A stretch of DNA of 36,817 nucleotides. Origin: Syntrophus sp964555065 (lineage in GTDB: Bacteria > Desulfobacterota > Syntrophia > Syntrophales > Syntrophaceae). Below, one piece after another: positions 23,454 through 31,607 of the stretch; within the stretch, counting starts at the first letter, position 1, and every line of letters starts with the position of its first letter. The stretch spans positions 1 to 36,817 of the forward strand of contig CAZKRB010000028.1 of assembly GCA_964555065.1 (NCBI GenBank). Reading direction: 5' to 3'. A program made the translations under genes and the position numbers. The notes beneath the pieces were generated by a model. It was not told the DNA's origin. It did not search any database and worked only from the letters and a program-made list of their open reading frames with translations.

Positions 23454-24995
23454 ATGAATCTTTCTCGCCTGCTGCAAGGCATCGAAATTTCTGGAGTCTC
23501 CGAAATTGCGGATCAAGGGATGACCATCGCCTCCCTGTGCTGCAATTCCGGCCAATGTACGCCCGGATCCCTTTTCGTTGCGGTAAGAGGTTTGAAGTCC
23601 GACGGCCATGATTATGTGGGAGATGCTCTCCAGCACGGCGCAAAGGCCATTGTCTGTGAAAAGGAAATGTCCCTGCCTCCGGGGATTGCGGCGGTCCGGG
23701 TGAAGGATGGCAGAAGAGCCCTGGGGATGCTGGCAAAAAATTTTTATGGAGATCCTTCCGCCTCCCTGGTTGCCGTCGGCGTCATCGGGACCAACGGAAA
23801 AACCACGGTCACCTACCTCATGGAATCGATTTTCCAGGCCGCCGGTTTCGACTGTGGAGTCCTGGGGACGGTCAATTACCGCTATCCCGGCCTGATCATG
23901 GAGGCGCCCAATACGACGCCGGAATCTCTCGACCTGCAGCGGATTCTCCGGGAGATGGCGGACCATGGCGTGACCCATGTGGTTGCCGAGGTGTCGTCCC
24001 ATGCCATTGATCTCCGCCGTGTCGATGACTGTGCCTTTGATCTGGGAATTTTTACCAATCTGACCCAGGATCACCTGGATTACCACAAAACCATGGAGAA
24101 CTATTACCAGGCGAAAAAGCGGTTTTTTTCGGAAGTGCTGCCTGGCGGGAGGAAACGGCGCCCGTACGCCATGGCGGTCAATGCGGACGATCCATGGGGA
24201 AAACGGCTGATTCGGGAAGCAGGAGCGGTTTGTCGGCCTCTGACGTATGGAATTGAAGAGAACGCCGCTATCCGGGCGTCTTCCTTTGATCTCTCGCTGG
24301 AGGGGATCAAGGCGGAGATCGCCGTGGGGACGATGGGTTTCGAGATCGCCTCCCCGCTGATCGGCAGATTCAATCTTTACAATGTACTGGCTGCCGTTGC
24401 CGCGGCGATTGCCCTGCGCCTTCCCCTTGATGCCATAGCCCGGGGCGTCCTGAACATGACCGCCGTTCCCGGACGTCTAGAAAAGGTCAGCACCGCCGAT
24501 CAGCCGCAGGTCTTTGTGGATTACGCCCATACCGATGATGCGCTCCGCAGGGTCCTGCAGAGCCTCTCTCCCTTTAAGCGGGGAAGGATCCTCACGGTAT
24601 TCGGCTGCGGCGGTGATCGCGACCGGGGAAAGAGGCCCCTGATGGGCAAAGTGGCGTCCAACTACAGCGATTGGACGATCCTGACCTCCGATAATCCGCG
24701 TTCGGAAGATCCGCTGGCCATCATCCGGGATATTGAAGTGGGGATCAACAGTTCGTCCGTTCCGAAGGGAACCCCGGCGGAACTCTCTTCTGAACGGGTC
24801 GGCAGGGGTTATGTGGTGATCCCGGACCGGAGAGACGCCATTGGAACGGCCATCCGGTCGGCTCGGGCCTCCGACATCGTTCTGATTGCTGGAAAGGGTC
24901 ATGAGGACTACCAGATCGTCGGAGCGAAGCGTCTCTATTTTGATGACCGGGTGGCGGCGAAGGAAAGTCTGCGGAGCGCGGCATCACGGGTCTGA
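23454..24995 (+). CDS. murE: UDP-MurNAc-L-Ala-D-Glu:meso-diaminopimelate ligase
   Basis: 513 residues from the ATG at 23454 (GTG at 23451 also possible). Three Mur ligase domains. The ATP loop is GTNGKTTV (Lys116) and the central domain carries NTTPESLDLQR, which binds UDP-MurNAc-dipeptide. TSDNPRSED (Asp413-Arg416) is the DNPR motif that selects meso-diaminopimelate over lysine, so the stem peptide is of Gram-negative mDAP type. AGKGHEDYQ completes the C-domain. It adds the third residue of the stem peptide. A 335-nt gap follows, unusual in this cluster. Confidence 0.96.
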   Translation: MNLSRLLQGIEISGVSEIADQGMTIASLCCNSGQCTPGSLFVAVRGLKSDGHDYVGDALQHGAKAIVCEKEMSLPPGIAAVRVKDGRRALGMLAKNFYGDPSASLVAVGVIGTNGKTTVTYLMESIFQAAGFDCGVLGTVNYRYPGLIMEAPNTTPESLDLQRILREMADHGVTHVVAEVSSHAIDLRRVDDCAFDLGIFTNLTQDHLDYHKTMENYYQAKKRFFSEVLPGGRKRRPYAMAVNADDPWGKRLIREAGAVCRPLTYGIEENAAIRASSFDLSLEGIKAEIAVGTMGFEIASPLIGRFNLYNVLAAVAAAIALRLPLDAIARGVLNMTAVPGRLEKVSTADQPQVFVDYAHTDDALRRVLQSLSPFKRGRILTVFGCGGDRDRGKRPLMGKVASNYSDWTILTSDNPRSEDPLAIIRDIEVGINSSSVPKGTPAELSSERVGRGYVVIPDRRDAIGTAIRSARASDIVLIAGKGHEDYQIVGAKRLYFDDRVAAKESLRSAASRV

Positions 24996-25330
24996 GTAGT
25001 CAAGATCGGCCAAGAGCATTAACGGGGCGGTGTTGCCGTGATTTCAGAGGTCGCTCGCTCTCCCGGAAGGAAGTTGACGGGCCGTACGGATTTGAAACCG
25101 CTCAGAATTTACCCATTTCCAGACCGAACCCTGAAAATTTCTCTTCTTGCCTGTCAGGGTAACACTTCTGAGTAAGTCCCGATAAATTTACTCTATCTCA
25201 AACCGCTCCAAAAGGGCGTAGGGCGCTATCTAAAGGATGAGGAAAAGTGGGGATCCATCCGAAGGGTCAACGGAAGCCCCGCTGGCATTCTCCCTTCCGC
25301 ATCGAGTTTCGGCGGGGCATGGAGGGCTGA
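24996..25330. other. 335-nt gap between murE and murF
   Basis: No coding sequence is convincing on either strand. The stretch holds small inverted repeats: CCCTGA/TCAGGG at about 25130-25160, GAGTAA/TTACTC at about 25170-25195, and GCCCCGC (25276-25282) with GCGGGGC (25312-25318). The last ends just before the murF ribosome-binding site. TTGACG at 25074-25079 has no matching -10 at 17 bp. It may host regulation or simply be a decayed spacer. Confidence 0.4.
25276..25318 (+). promoter_or_regulatory. GC-rich hairpin before the murF ribosome-binding site
   Basis: GCCCCGC and GCGGGGC form a perfect 7-bp stem with a 29-nt loop, ending 3 nt before the GGAGGG that serves the TTG start of murF. It could modulate translation initiation. 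There is no T-tract. Confidence 0.3.
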
Positions 25331-26758
25331 TTGAATTCGAATATCACGCCGGAATTTTCGGCAGCTGAACTGATTCGGGCGACAGGAGGGAAACTCCTGC
25401 AGGGGAGAGGGGAGTCCCGCATCCAGGGCGTTTCCACCGATTCCCGGAAACTGGCCGCAGGCAATCTCTATATTCCTCTCCAGGGGGCGAATTTTGACGG
25501 TCATGATTTTCTGGAGGCGGCGGTGGCGAAAGGCGCCGGAGGGCTGCTGGCGGATGCCCGCCATGGCGGCCTGCTGGAGAATCTCTCCACACAAGGCGCT
25601 TCCTGCCTGATGATCCTTGTTGAGGACACCTTGAGGGCCCTGGGCGACCTGGCCCGTTTCTGGCGGAGAGCGGTGTTAAAGCCGGTGATCGCCATCACGG
25701 GAAGCTCCGGCAAGACCACGACGAAGGAAATGGCCGCAGCGATCCTGTCGCAGAGGCTTTCCGTCCACAAAACAGAGGGCAACCTGAACAACCTGATCGG
25801 ACTGCCCCTGACCCTGCTGCGCCTGCAGCGGGAGCATGATCTGGCTCTCGTGGAACTGGGCACCAATGCGCGGGGGGAAATCAAACGGTTGACAGAAATC
25901 GCGGAACCTGATATCGGGCTGGTCACCAATATCGGGCCGGCCCACCTGGAAGGGTTGAAGAGTCTGGAGATCGTCAGGGAGGAAAAAGGGGATCTTTACG
26001 GCACCATGTCCAGCTCAGGTCTGGCCGTGTTCAACGCGGATGATGAAGCCCTGACGCCCTTGCGGCGTCTGTGGCGGGGCAGGACGCTGACTTATGGGGT
26101 GACGTCCCCGGCGGATCTGACGGCTGCCCGGATTGCGAAAGAGGGGGTAGCGGGGCAGTCTTTCACTTTGAACGCCGGTTCGGAGTCCGCCGTGGTCCGG
26201 CTTTCCGCCTCAGGCATGCACAACGTTTACAACGCCCTGGCCGCGGCTGCGCTGTCCAGGGCTTCAGGTATCGGCATTACTGAAATTTCCCAAGGTCTCC
26301 GGAACTTCCATCCCGTAGCCGCTCGTTTTGAAGTCCATCGCCTGCCGAATGGCGCTTTTCTCGTTGATGATACCTATAATGCGAACCCCGCATCCGTTCG
26401 TGAAGCCCTGAAAACGCTCCGGACGTTGAAGGGAAGCGCCCGCAGTGTGGCCGTCCTTGCCGATATGCTGGAGCTGGGTGACCAGGCGGAAACCCTCCAT
26501 GAAACCGTCGGGGCGGAGGTTGCCGCAACGGATGTGGGACGGCTCTTCCTGAAAGGCTCCCTGTCCCGGGCGACGGCTGTCGGGGCCATCGAGGCAGGCC
26601 TGCCGGAGAAACGGATTGCCTTTTTCGAGGAGCCGGAAGAGATTGTCCCCCACATCCTTTCCTTCGTGCGGGAGGGAGACTGGATCCTCGTCAAGGGATC
26701 GCGCAGGATGAGAATGGAAGAGATCGTCAAGAGGATTCTTGACTCAACTCAGGCATAA
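25331..26758 (+). CDS. murF: UDP-MurNAc-tripeptide--D-alanyl-D-alanine ligase
   Basis: 475 residues from a TTG at 25331, supported by GGAGGG upstream and by alignment to the family N-terminus (FSAAELIRATGGKLLQG). The in-frame ATG at 25319 meets a stop at once. The ATP loop is GSSGKTTTKEM (Lys128). NLNNLIGLPLTLLRL, LVELGTNARGEI, NIGPAHLEGL and LVDDTYNANPASV follow, the last diagnostic for MurF. It adds D-Ala-D-Ala to finish the pentapeptide. The weak TTG start after a gap may keep its level low. mraY begins 14 nt later. Confidence 0.95.
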   Translation: MNSNITPEFSAAELIRATGGKLLQGRGESRIQGVSTDSRKLAAGNLYIPLQGANFDGHDFLEAAVAKGAGGLLADARHGGLLENLSTQGASCLMILVEDTLRALGDLARFWRRAVLKPVIAITGSSGKTTTKEMAAAILSQRLSVHKTEGNLNNLIGLPLTLLRLQREHDLALVELGTNARGEIKRLTEIAEPDIGLVTNIGPAHLEGLKSLEIVREEKGDLYGTMSSSGLAVFNADDEALTPLRRLWRGRTLTYGVTSPADLTAARIAKEGVAGQSFTLNAGSESAVVRLSASGMHNVYNALAAAALSRASGIGITEISQGLRNFHPVAARFEVHRLPNGAFLVDDTYNANPASVREALKTLRTLKGSARSVAVLADMLELGDQAETLHETVGAEVAATDVGRLFLKGSLSRATAVGAIEAGLPEKRIAFFEEPEEIVPHILSFVREGDWILVKGSRRMRMEEIVKRILDSTQA

Positions 26759-26772
26759 GCGGGCGAAACGGG

Positions 26773-27852
26773 ATGCTTTATCACCTTCTTTATCCCCTTC
26801 ATACAACCTATTCCTATTTAAATGTCTTCCGCTATATCACCTTTCGGACCATTTATGCCACCATCACCGCCCTGATCATCTGCTTTATTCTGGGGCCCTG
26901 GCTGATCCGGAAACTGCGGGCGTTGAAGATGGGGCAGGTCATTCGGGACGATGGACCCGAGGCCCATCTTGCCAAACAGGGGACGCCGACGATGGGCGGA
27001 ATCCTGATTATTTTTGCCGTCGTGGTTTCCACCCTGCTGTGGGCAAACCTGACCGTCGATTTTGTCTGGCTCGTGCTGATGGTGACCTTGGGCTATGGAT
27101 TGATCGGTTTTGCCGACGACTACCGGAAACTGACCAATCAGAGTTCAAGGGGCGTTCCCGGAAAGGTCCGGCTGGCCTTTGAGGTGTCCATTGCCCTTTT
27201 GGTCAGCGTCGTTCTGTACGCAAAACCGGGGTTCAACTCCATCGTTTCCATCCCCTTCTTCAAGACCGCCCTGCCGGACCTGGGGTGGGGGTATGTTTTC
27301 CTTTCAACCTTCATCATCGTGGGGGCCGCCAATGCCGTGAACCTGACCGACGGCCTGGATGGGCTGGCCATCGGGCCGGCCATCACCTGCTTTATGACCT
27401 ACCTGCTCTTTGCCTATTTCGCCGGTAATGCCAAGATCGCCTCCTACCTGCAGATCACCAGCGTTGCCGGCGTCGGCGAACTGAGCATTTTCTGCGGGGC
27501 CATCGTGGGGGCGGGAATCGGTTTCCTCTGGTACAACACCTATCCGGCCCAGGTATTCATGGGGGATACCGGCTCGCTTTCGCTCGGGGGAGCGCTCGGC
27601 TGTCTCGCTGTGGTGACTAAGCAGGAGATTCTGCTGGCCATCGTGGGGGGAGTCTTCGTGCTGGAGACCTTTTCGGTCATCTTTCAGGTCGGGTGGTTCA
27701 AGCTGACCCACGGAAGGCGCATCTTCCGGATGGCGCCGATTCATCATCATTTTGAATTAAAGGGATGGGCGGAGCCCAAGGTGATCGTCCGTTTCTGGAT
27801 TATTTCCATCCTGCTGGCCCTGCTGGCCATCAGTACACTCAAGCTTCGCTAG
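26773..27852 (+). CDS. mraY: phospho-N-acetylmuramoyl-pentapeptide transferase
   Basis: 359 residues, about ten transmembrane segments, standard length. Catalytic and signature regions are KQGTPTMGGILI, FADDYRKL (Asp pair), NAVNLTDGLDGLAIGP, FMGDTGSLSLGGALG and the cytoplasmic MAPIHHHFELKGWAEPKV loop. MraY moves phospho-MurNAc-pentapeptide from UDP onto undecaprenyl phosphate to make lipid I at the inner membrane, and is the target of nucleoside antibiotics. It follows murF and precedes murD by 10 nt. Confidence 0.97.
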   Translation: MLYHLLYPLHTTYSYLNVFRYITFRTIYATITALIICFILGPWLIRKLRALKMGQVIRDDGPEAHLAKQGTPTMGGILIIFAVVVSTLLWANLTVDFVWLVLMVTLGYGLIGFADDYRKLTNQSSRGVPGKVRLAFEVSIALLVSVVLYAKPGFNSIVSIPFFKTALPDLGWGYVFLSTFIIVGAANAVNLTDGLDGLAIGPAITCFMTYLLFAYFAGNAKIASYLQITSVAGVGELSIFCGAIVGAGIGFLWYNTYPAQVFMGDTGSLSLGGALGCLAVVTKQEILLAIVGGVFVLETFSVIFQVGWFKLTHGRRIFRMAPIHHHFELKGWAEPKVIVRFWIISILLALLAISTLKLR

Positions 27853-27862
27853 GGATGATTTT

Positions 27863-29215
27863 ATGGTGGTATCGGGACAGCGGATTCTATTGATCGGCTG
27901 GGGCAAGACGGGCATTTCATCAGCCAGGTTCCTCCTGGCGCAGGGCGCCCGGGTTGCCGTGGCGGACGAAAAAAACCTTTCTCTGGAAGGGGATGTGCTT
28001 TCCCGGCTGGAAGAAGACTGCCGGGAAAAGGTCGAACTGGTCGACTACGGCATCGGGGCGCTGCGCTCCGTGGACCTGGTCGTTCCGTCACCCGGCGTTC
28101 CGCCGCACAATCCCCTGTTGAAAGAAGCCGTGGAGAAAGGGATTCCCGTCCTGAGCGAACTGGAGCTGGCCTGCCGTTACCTTCGGACCCCCATGGTGGC
28201 CATTACGGGGACAAACGGAAAAACGACCACGACGACCCTGATCGGTGAAATCCTCCGCCAGTGCGGCCGGGAAGTCTTCGTGGGCGGCAATATCGGAACG
28301 CCGCTGGTGGATTATGTCGCCGGGCCGCAGACGGCGGATTATGTGGTCGTCGAGGTCAGCAGCTTTCAGCTTCAGTGGGTCAGCCGCTTTCACGCCTTTG
28401 TGTCTCTGTTGCTGAATACGACCTGCGATCACGTGAATTACCACGGCTCTTTCGAGGCGTACCGGGCCGTTAAGGAAAGAATTTTCCTTAACCAGAGCCC
28501 TAGGGATCTGGCCGTCCTCAATGCCGAGGAGCCGGATTCGGCAGCCCTGGCCGAGACCCTGCCGTCGGCCGTCTCTTTTTTCAGCTCCACCGGGAAGGTT
28601 GACCGCGGCTTCTTCCGGGATGGAGAGCAGCTGATCTTCTGCGACGGCCGGGGGGTGGAGGAGCGTTATCCCTTGGAGATGATCCCTCTGCCGGGGGCGC
28701 ACAATATGGAGAATGTCATGGCGGCCCTCCTGGCAGCCCGGGCCTGCGGCTGCAGTCGGGAAGAGATGATCCGTGCGGTTGCCGGCTTTTCGGGCATCGC
28801 TCACCGCATTGAATTTGTCCGGGAACTGGCCGGAGTCAAATTTTATGACGACTCCAAGGGCACCAATGTGGGCGCCGTCAAGCGGGCTATCGAAACCTTT
28901 TCCGCCCCGGTGGTCCTGCTGCTGGGAGGCCGGGACAAGGAGGGGGATTTTGAAACCCTGAGCCCTCTGCTGCCCGACCGGGTCAAGGCGCTGGTGCTCT
29001 TCGGCGAGGCCCGGGACCGGATCAGCGAGCGGATCGGCGGGATCGTCCCCACTGTGATAACTCCTTCTCTGAAGGAGGCGATTTCGGCTGCCCGCCGGCA
29101 GGCCGGCGCCGGGGATGTTGTGCTGCTGTCGCCGGGATGTGCCAGTTTTGACGAGTTTGCCGACTACAAGGCCAGAGGGAATTTTTTCCAGCAGGAGGTG
29201 AGGGCTCTGGCATGA
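27863..29215 (+). CDS. murD: UDP-MurNAc-L-alanine--D-glutamate ligase
   Basis: 450 residues. The N-domain binds UDP (ILLIGWGKTGISSARFL, then VPSPGVPP). The central domain has GTNGKTTTTTLIGEI (Lys120), GGNIGTPL and EVSSFQLQWV. The C-domain includes HRIEFVRELAGVKFYDDSKG and TNVGAVKRAI, which are specific to MurD, and LLGGRDKEGDF. It adds D-Glu as the second stem residue in the cytoplasm. The last codons overlap ftsW by 4 nt. Confidence 0.97.
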   Translation: MVVSGQRILLIGWGKTGISSARFLLAQGARVAVADEKNLSLEGDVLSRLEEDCREKVELVDYGIGALRSVDLVVPSPGVPPHNPLLKEAVEKGIPVLSELELACRYLRTPMVAITGTNGKTTTTTLIGEILRQCGREVFVGGNIGTPLVDYVAGPQTADYVVVEVSSFQLQWVSRFHAFVSLLLNTTCDHVNYHGSFEAYRAVKERIFLNQSPRDLAVLNAEEPDSAALAETLPSAVSFFSSTGKVDRGFFRDGEQLIFCDGRGVEERYPLEMIPLPGAHNMENVMAALLAARACGCSREEMIRAVAGFSGIAHRIEFVRELAGVKFYDDSKGTNVGAVKRAIETFSAPVVLLLGGRDKEGDFETLSPLLPDRVKALVLFGEARDRISERIGGIVPTVITPSLKEAISAARRQAGAGDVVLLSPGCASFDEFADYKARGNFFQQEVRALA

Positions 29216-30387
29216 TCGGGTTGCTCAAGAGAATTCCACGGCCGAATCTGTCGTTGCGCAATCTTCCCACAGGCGACAAGCGGCCGGATCTGATCCTCCT
29301 GCTGGCGGTGCTGATCCTGGTGAGCATCGGGACGGTCATGATTTACAGTTCCAGTTCCATCATGGCGGCGGCGAGTCAGGAGAGCCATCATGACGGCTGG
29401 TATTTTCTTAAAAAGCAGGTCGTCTTCGTGATTCTCGGGTTCATCGCCATGACGCTGCTGGCGAAGATCCCTTATTCCTATCTGAGACAGGCCGCCTATC
29501 CCGGTGTCCTGCTCTGCATCGTGCTGCTTTCGCTGGTTCTCGTTCCTCAGTTGGGTGTTCGGGCGGGTGGCGCGACACGATGGCTCCGGATGGGGTTTTT
29601 CTCCTTCCAGGTTTCCGAACTGGCCAAGGTCTGCATGATTCTTTTCCTTGCCCATTTTCTGACGCGCAAGGTGGATTACCGCAGGAGCTTCCAGCGCGGG
29701 ATGGCGGTTCCGCTGGCCGTCACCGCCGTCGTTCTGCTGCTGATCATCCTGGAGCCCGATTTCGGCACCTGTGCCATCATTTCAGTCATCATGATGCTGA
29801 TGCTCTATATGGCCGGGGCGAGGCTGGTTCATCTGTTCTCTCTGATGGCCGCGCTGATTCCCGTGGGGATCTGGTTCATCGTTCATAAGAGCTACCGGAT
29901 GGACCGGCTGACCGCCTTCCTCGATCCCTGGAAGGATCCCCAGCGGACGGGATTCCAGATCATCCAGTCCCTGATCTCCTTTGGTTCCGGGGGGGCTTTC
30001 GGGGTGGGGATCGGCGACAGCATGCAGAAGCTGTTTTATCTGCCGGAACCCCATACGGATTTTATCCTCTCCGTCATCGCCGAAGAAACGGGATTTGTGG
30101 GCGTCTTCGTGGTCATCGCCCTGTTTGTCCTTTTGATTTTTCGGGGATTTTTCATCGCCTTCAAGGCCCCCGATCTTTTTGGAACGCTGGTGGCCGCCGG
30201 CCTGACTATGCTTCTGGCCTTGGAAGCCGTGATCAATATCGCCGGGGTGATGGGGCTGATTCCCCTGAAGGGGCTGGCGCTGCCTTTTCTCAGTTACGGA
30301 GGGACGTCCCTGTTGATGAGTCTTGCAGCGGTGGGCATTCTGCTGAATATCTCCACCTATTCCAAGAAGAAGGTCGAGGAGTCCTGA
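29212..30387 (+). CDS. ftsW: septal peptidoglycan glycosyltransferase FtsW (SEDS)
   Basis: 391 residues with about ten transmembrane segments. The SEDS signatures are present: IGTVMIYSSSSIMA, RWLRMGFFSFQVSELAK, ILEPDFGTC, the extracytoplasmic segment SYRMDRLTAFLDPW, HTDFILSVIAEETGFVG and PLKGLALPFLSYGGTSLL. With FtsI it polymerises lipid II into septal glycan. A dcw position between murD and murG identifies it as FtsW rather than RodA. It overlaps murG by one base (TGATG). Confidence 0.96.
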   Translation: MIGLLKRIPRPNLSLRNLPTGDKRPDLILLLAVLILVSIGTVMIYSSSSIMAAASQESHHDGWYFLKKQVVFVILGFIAMTLLAKIPYSYLRQAAYPGVLLCIVLLSLVLVPQLGVRAGGATRWLRMGFFSFQVSELAKVCMILFLAHFLTRKVDYRRSFQRGMAVPLAVTAVVLLLIILEPDFGTCAIISVIMMLMLYMAGARLVHLFSLMAALIPVGIWFIVHKSYRMDRLTAFLDPWKDPQRTGFQIIQSLISFGSGGAFGVGIGDSMQKLFYLPEPHTDFILSVIAEETGFVGVFVVIALFVLLIFRGFFIAFKAPDLFGTLVAAGLTMLLALEAVINIAGVMGLIPLKGLALPFLSYGGTSLLMSLAAVGILLNISTYSKKKVEES

Positions 30388-31472
30388 TGGCTGTTCGCGT
30401 GATCATCGCCGGCGGAGGAACCGGCGGACATCTTTTCCCCGGGGTGGCGATCGCCGAGGAACTGCTCCGGCGCAACGAAGAGAACCAGGTCCTCTTTGTC
30501 GGAACCCGACGAGGGATCGAAAGAAGGGTCCTGAAGGATCTCGGATTTCGCCTGGAATTGCTCAATGTGGAAGGCATCAAGGGGCGGGGGCCCCTCCGGT
30601 CTCTGCTGGCCCTATCGAAGCTTCCGGGAAGCTTCATGCAGTCGATGAGGATTATCCGGAGTTTCCAGCCCGATATCGTCATCGGCGTGGGGGGCTATGC
30701 CTCCGGACCGGCGGTCCTGGCCGCTCGAATGATGGGGATCCGGACCGCAATCGCCGAACAGAATTCCCTCCCGGGGCTGACCAACCGCATCCTGAGCCGA
30801 TTTGTCGATCGTATTTTCCTCAGTTTTGCCGACCAGGGGAAGTGGTTTCCGGAAAAAAAGACGCAGGTTTCGGGGAACCCGATTCGGGCAGCTTTCTTCA
30901 ACGGAAAGCCGGTCATTGAAAAAGCGGCGGATCAGTTTTCCCTCCTGATTTTCGGCGGCAGTCAGGGCGCCCATGCCATCAACGCAGCGGCTCAGGAAGC
31001 CCTCCCCTTTCTGTCGCCCTTGAAAGGCCGGCTCCAGATTGTCCATCAGACGGGGGAACGGGATTGTGAAAGCCTGTCTGCGGCCTATGAAGCTCATGGC
31101 TTTTCCGCCCGGGTTGTTCCCTTCATCCGGGATATGGCCGCGGCTTACGAGCTTGCCGATCTTTTGATCTGCCGCGCAGGCGCTACCTCGATTGCCGAGA
31201 TTACCGCAATCGGCAAGGCGGCGATCCTCATTCCCTTTCCCTATGCCATCGGGGACCACCAGACGGAAAATGCCAAGGTTCTTCTCCGGGCTGGGGCCGC
31301 CGTCATGATCCCGGAAAAGGACCTTTCCGGCAAAAGGCTGGCGGAGGAGATTCAACATTTCCAGGCCAATCCCGCCCTGTTGAAGGACATGGGGGCGAAA
31401 GCGGCGGGTCTGGGAAACCTTTACGCCGCTTCGGATATCGTCGATTCCTGCATGGCGCTGCTGAGGAAATAA
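30387..31472 (+). CDS. murG: lipid II synthase (GlcNAc transferase)
   Basis: 361 residues, GT-B fold, family GT28. The lipid I-side glycine loop GGGTGGHLFPG is at about residues 9-19, and VGVGGYASGPAVLAARMMG and IAEQNSLPGLTNRIL follow. LLIFGGSQGAHAINAA marks the C-domain, and CRAGATSIAEITAIGKAAILIP with the GDHQTENAKVL donor-binding loop completes it. It adds GlcNAc from UDP-GlcNAc to lipid I on the inner leaflet. It is followed by an AT-rich gap with an internal promoter before murC. Confidence 0.97.
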   Translation: MAVRVIIAGGGTGGHLFPGVAIAEELLRRNEENQVLFVGTRRGIERRVLKDLGFRLELLNVEGIKGRGPLRSLLALSKLPGSFMQSMRIIRSFQPDIVIGVGGYASGPAVLAARMMGIRTAIAEQNSLPGLTNRILSRFVDRIFLSFADQGKWFPEKKTQVSGNPIRAAFFNGKPVIEKAADQFSLLIFGGSQGAHAINAAAQEALPFLSPLKGRLQIVHQTGERDCESLSAAYEAHGFSARVVPFIRDMAAAYELADLLICRAGATSIAEITAIGKAAILIPFPYAIGDHQTENAKVLLRAGAAVMIPEKDLSGKRLAEEIQHFQANPALLKDMGAKAAGLGNLYAASDIVDSCMALLRK

Positions 31473-31487
31473 AAAAACTTTTTTTCG

Positions 31488-31516
31488 TAGACATTACACA
31501 ACATCTAGTATATATA
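31488..31516 (+). promoter_or_regulatory. internal sigma-70 promoter before murC
   Basis: TAGACA (31488-31493), a 17-bp spacer and TATATA (31511-31516) lie in a conspicuously AT-rich island within the cluster. This would give separate transcription of murC-murB-ftsQ-ftsA-ftsZ. Confidence 0.6.
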
Positions 31517-31539
31517 ACGCGAACTCAAACACCATATAG

Positions 31540-31555
31540 AGGAATATTCATTCCT
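31540..31555 (+). other. short palindromic hairpin in the murC leader
   Basis: AGGAAT and ATTCCT pair over 6 bp around ATTC, in the predicted 5' leader downstream of the internal promoter. It could be an operator or a leader structure. Confidence 0.3.
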
Positions 31556-31607
31556 TCCCGAGGGTATGCTATTGGATTCCATGAGGCTTTACAGAATATC
31601 GGACGTC

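Noticed and set aside
31470..31487. A-tract/T-tract after murG as an intrinsic terminator
   Set aside because: There is only an A7-C-T7 run without a GC-rich stem; it more likely belongs to the AT-rich promoter island.
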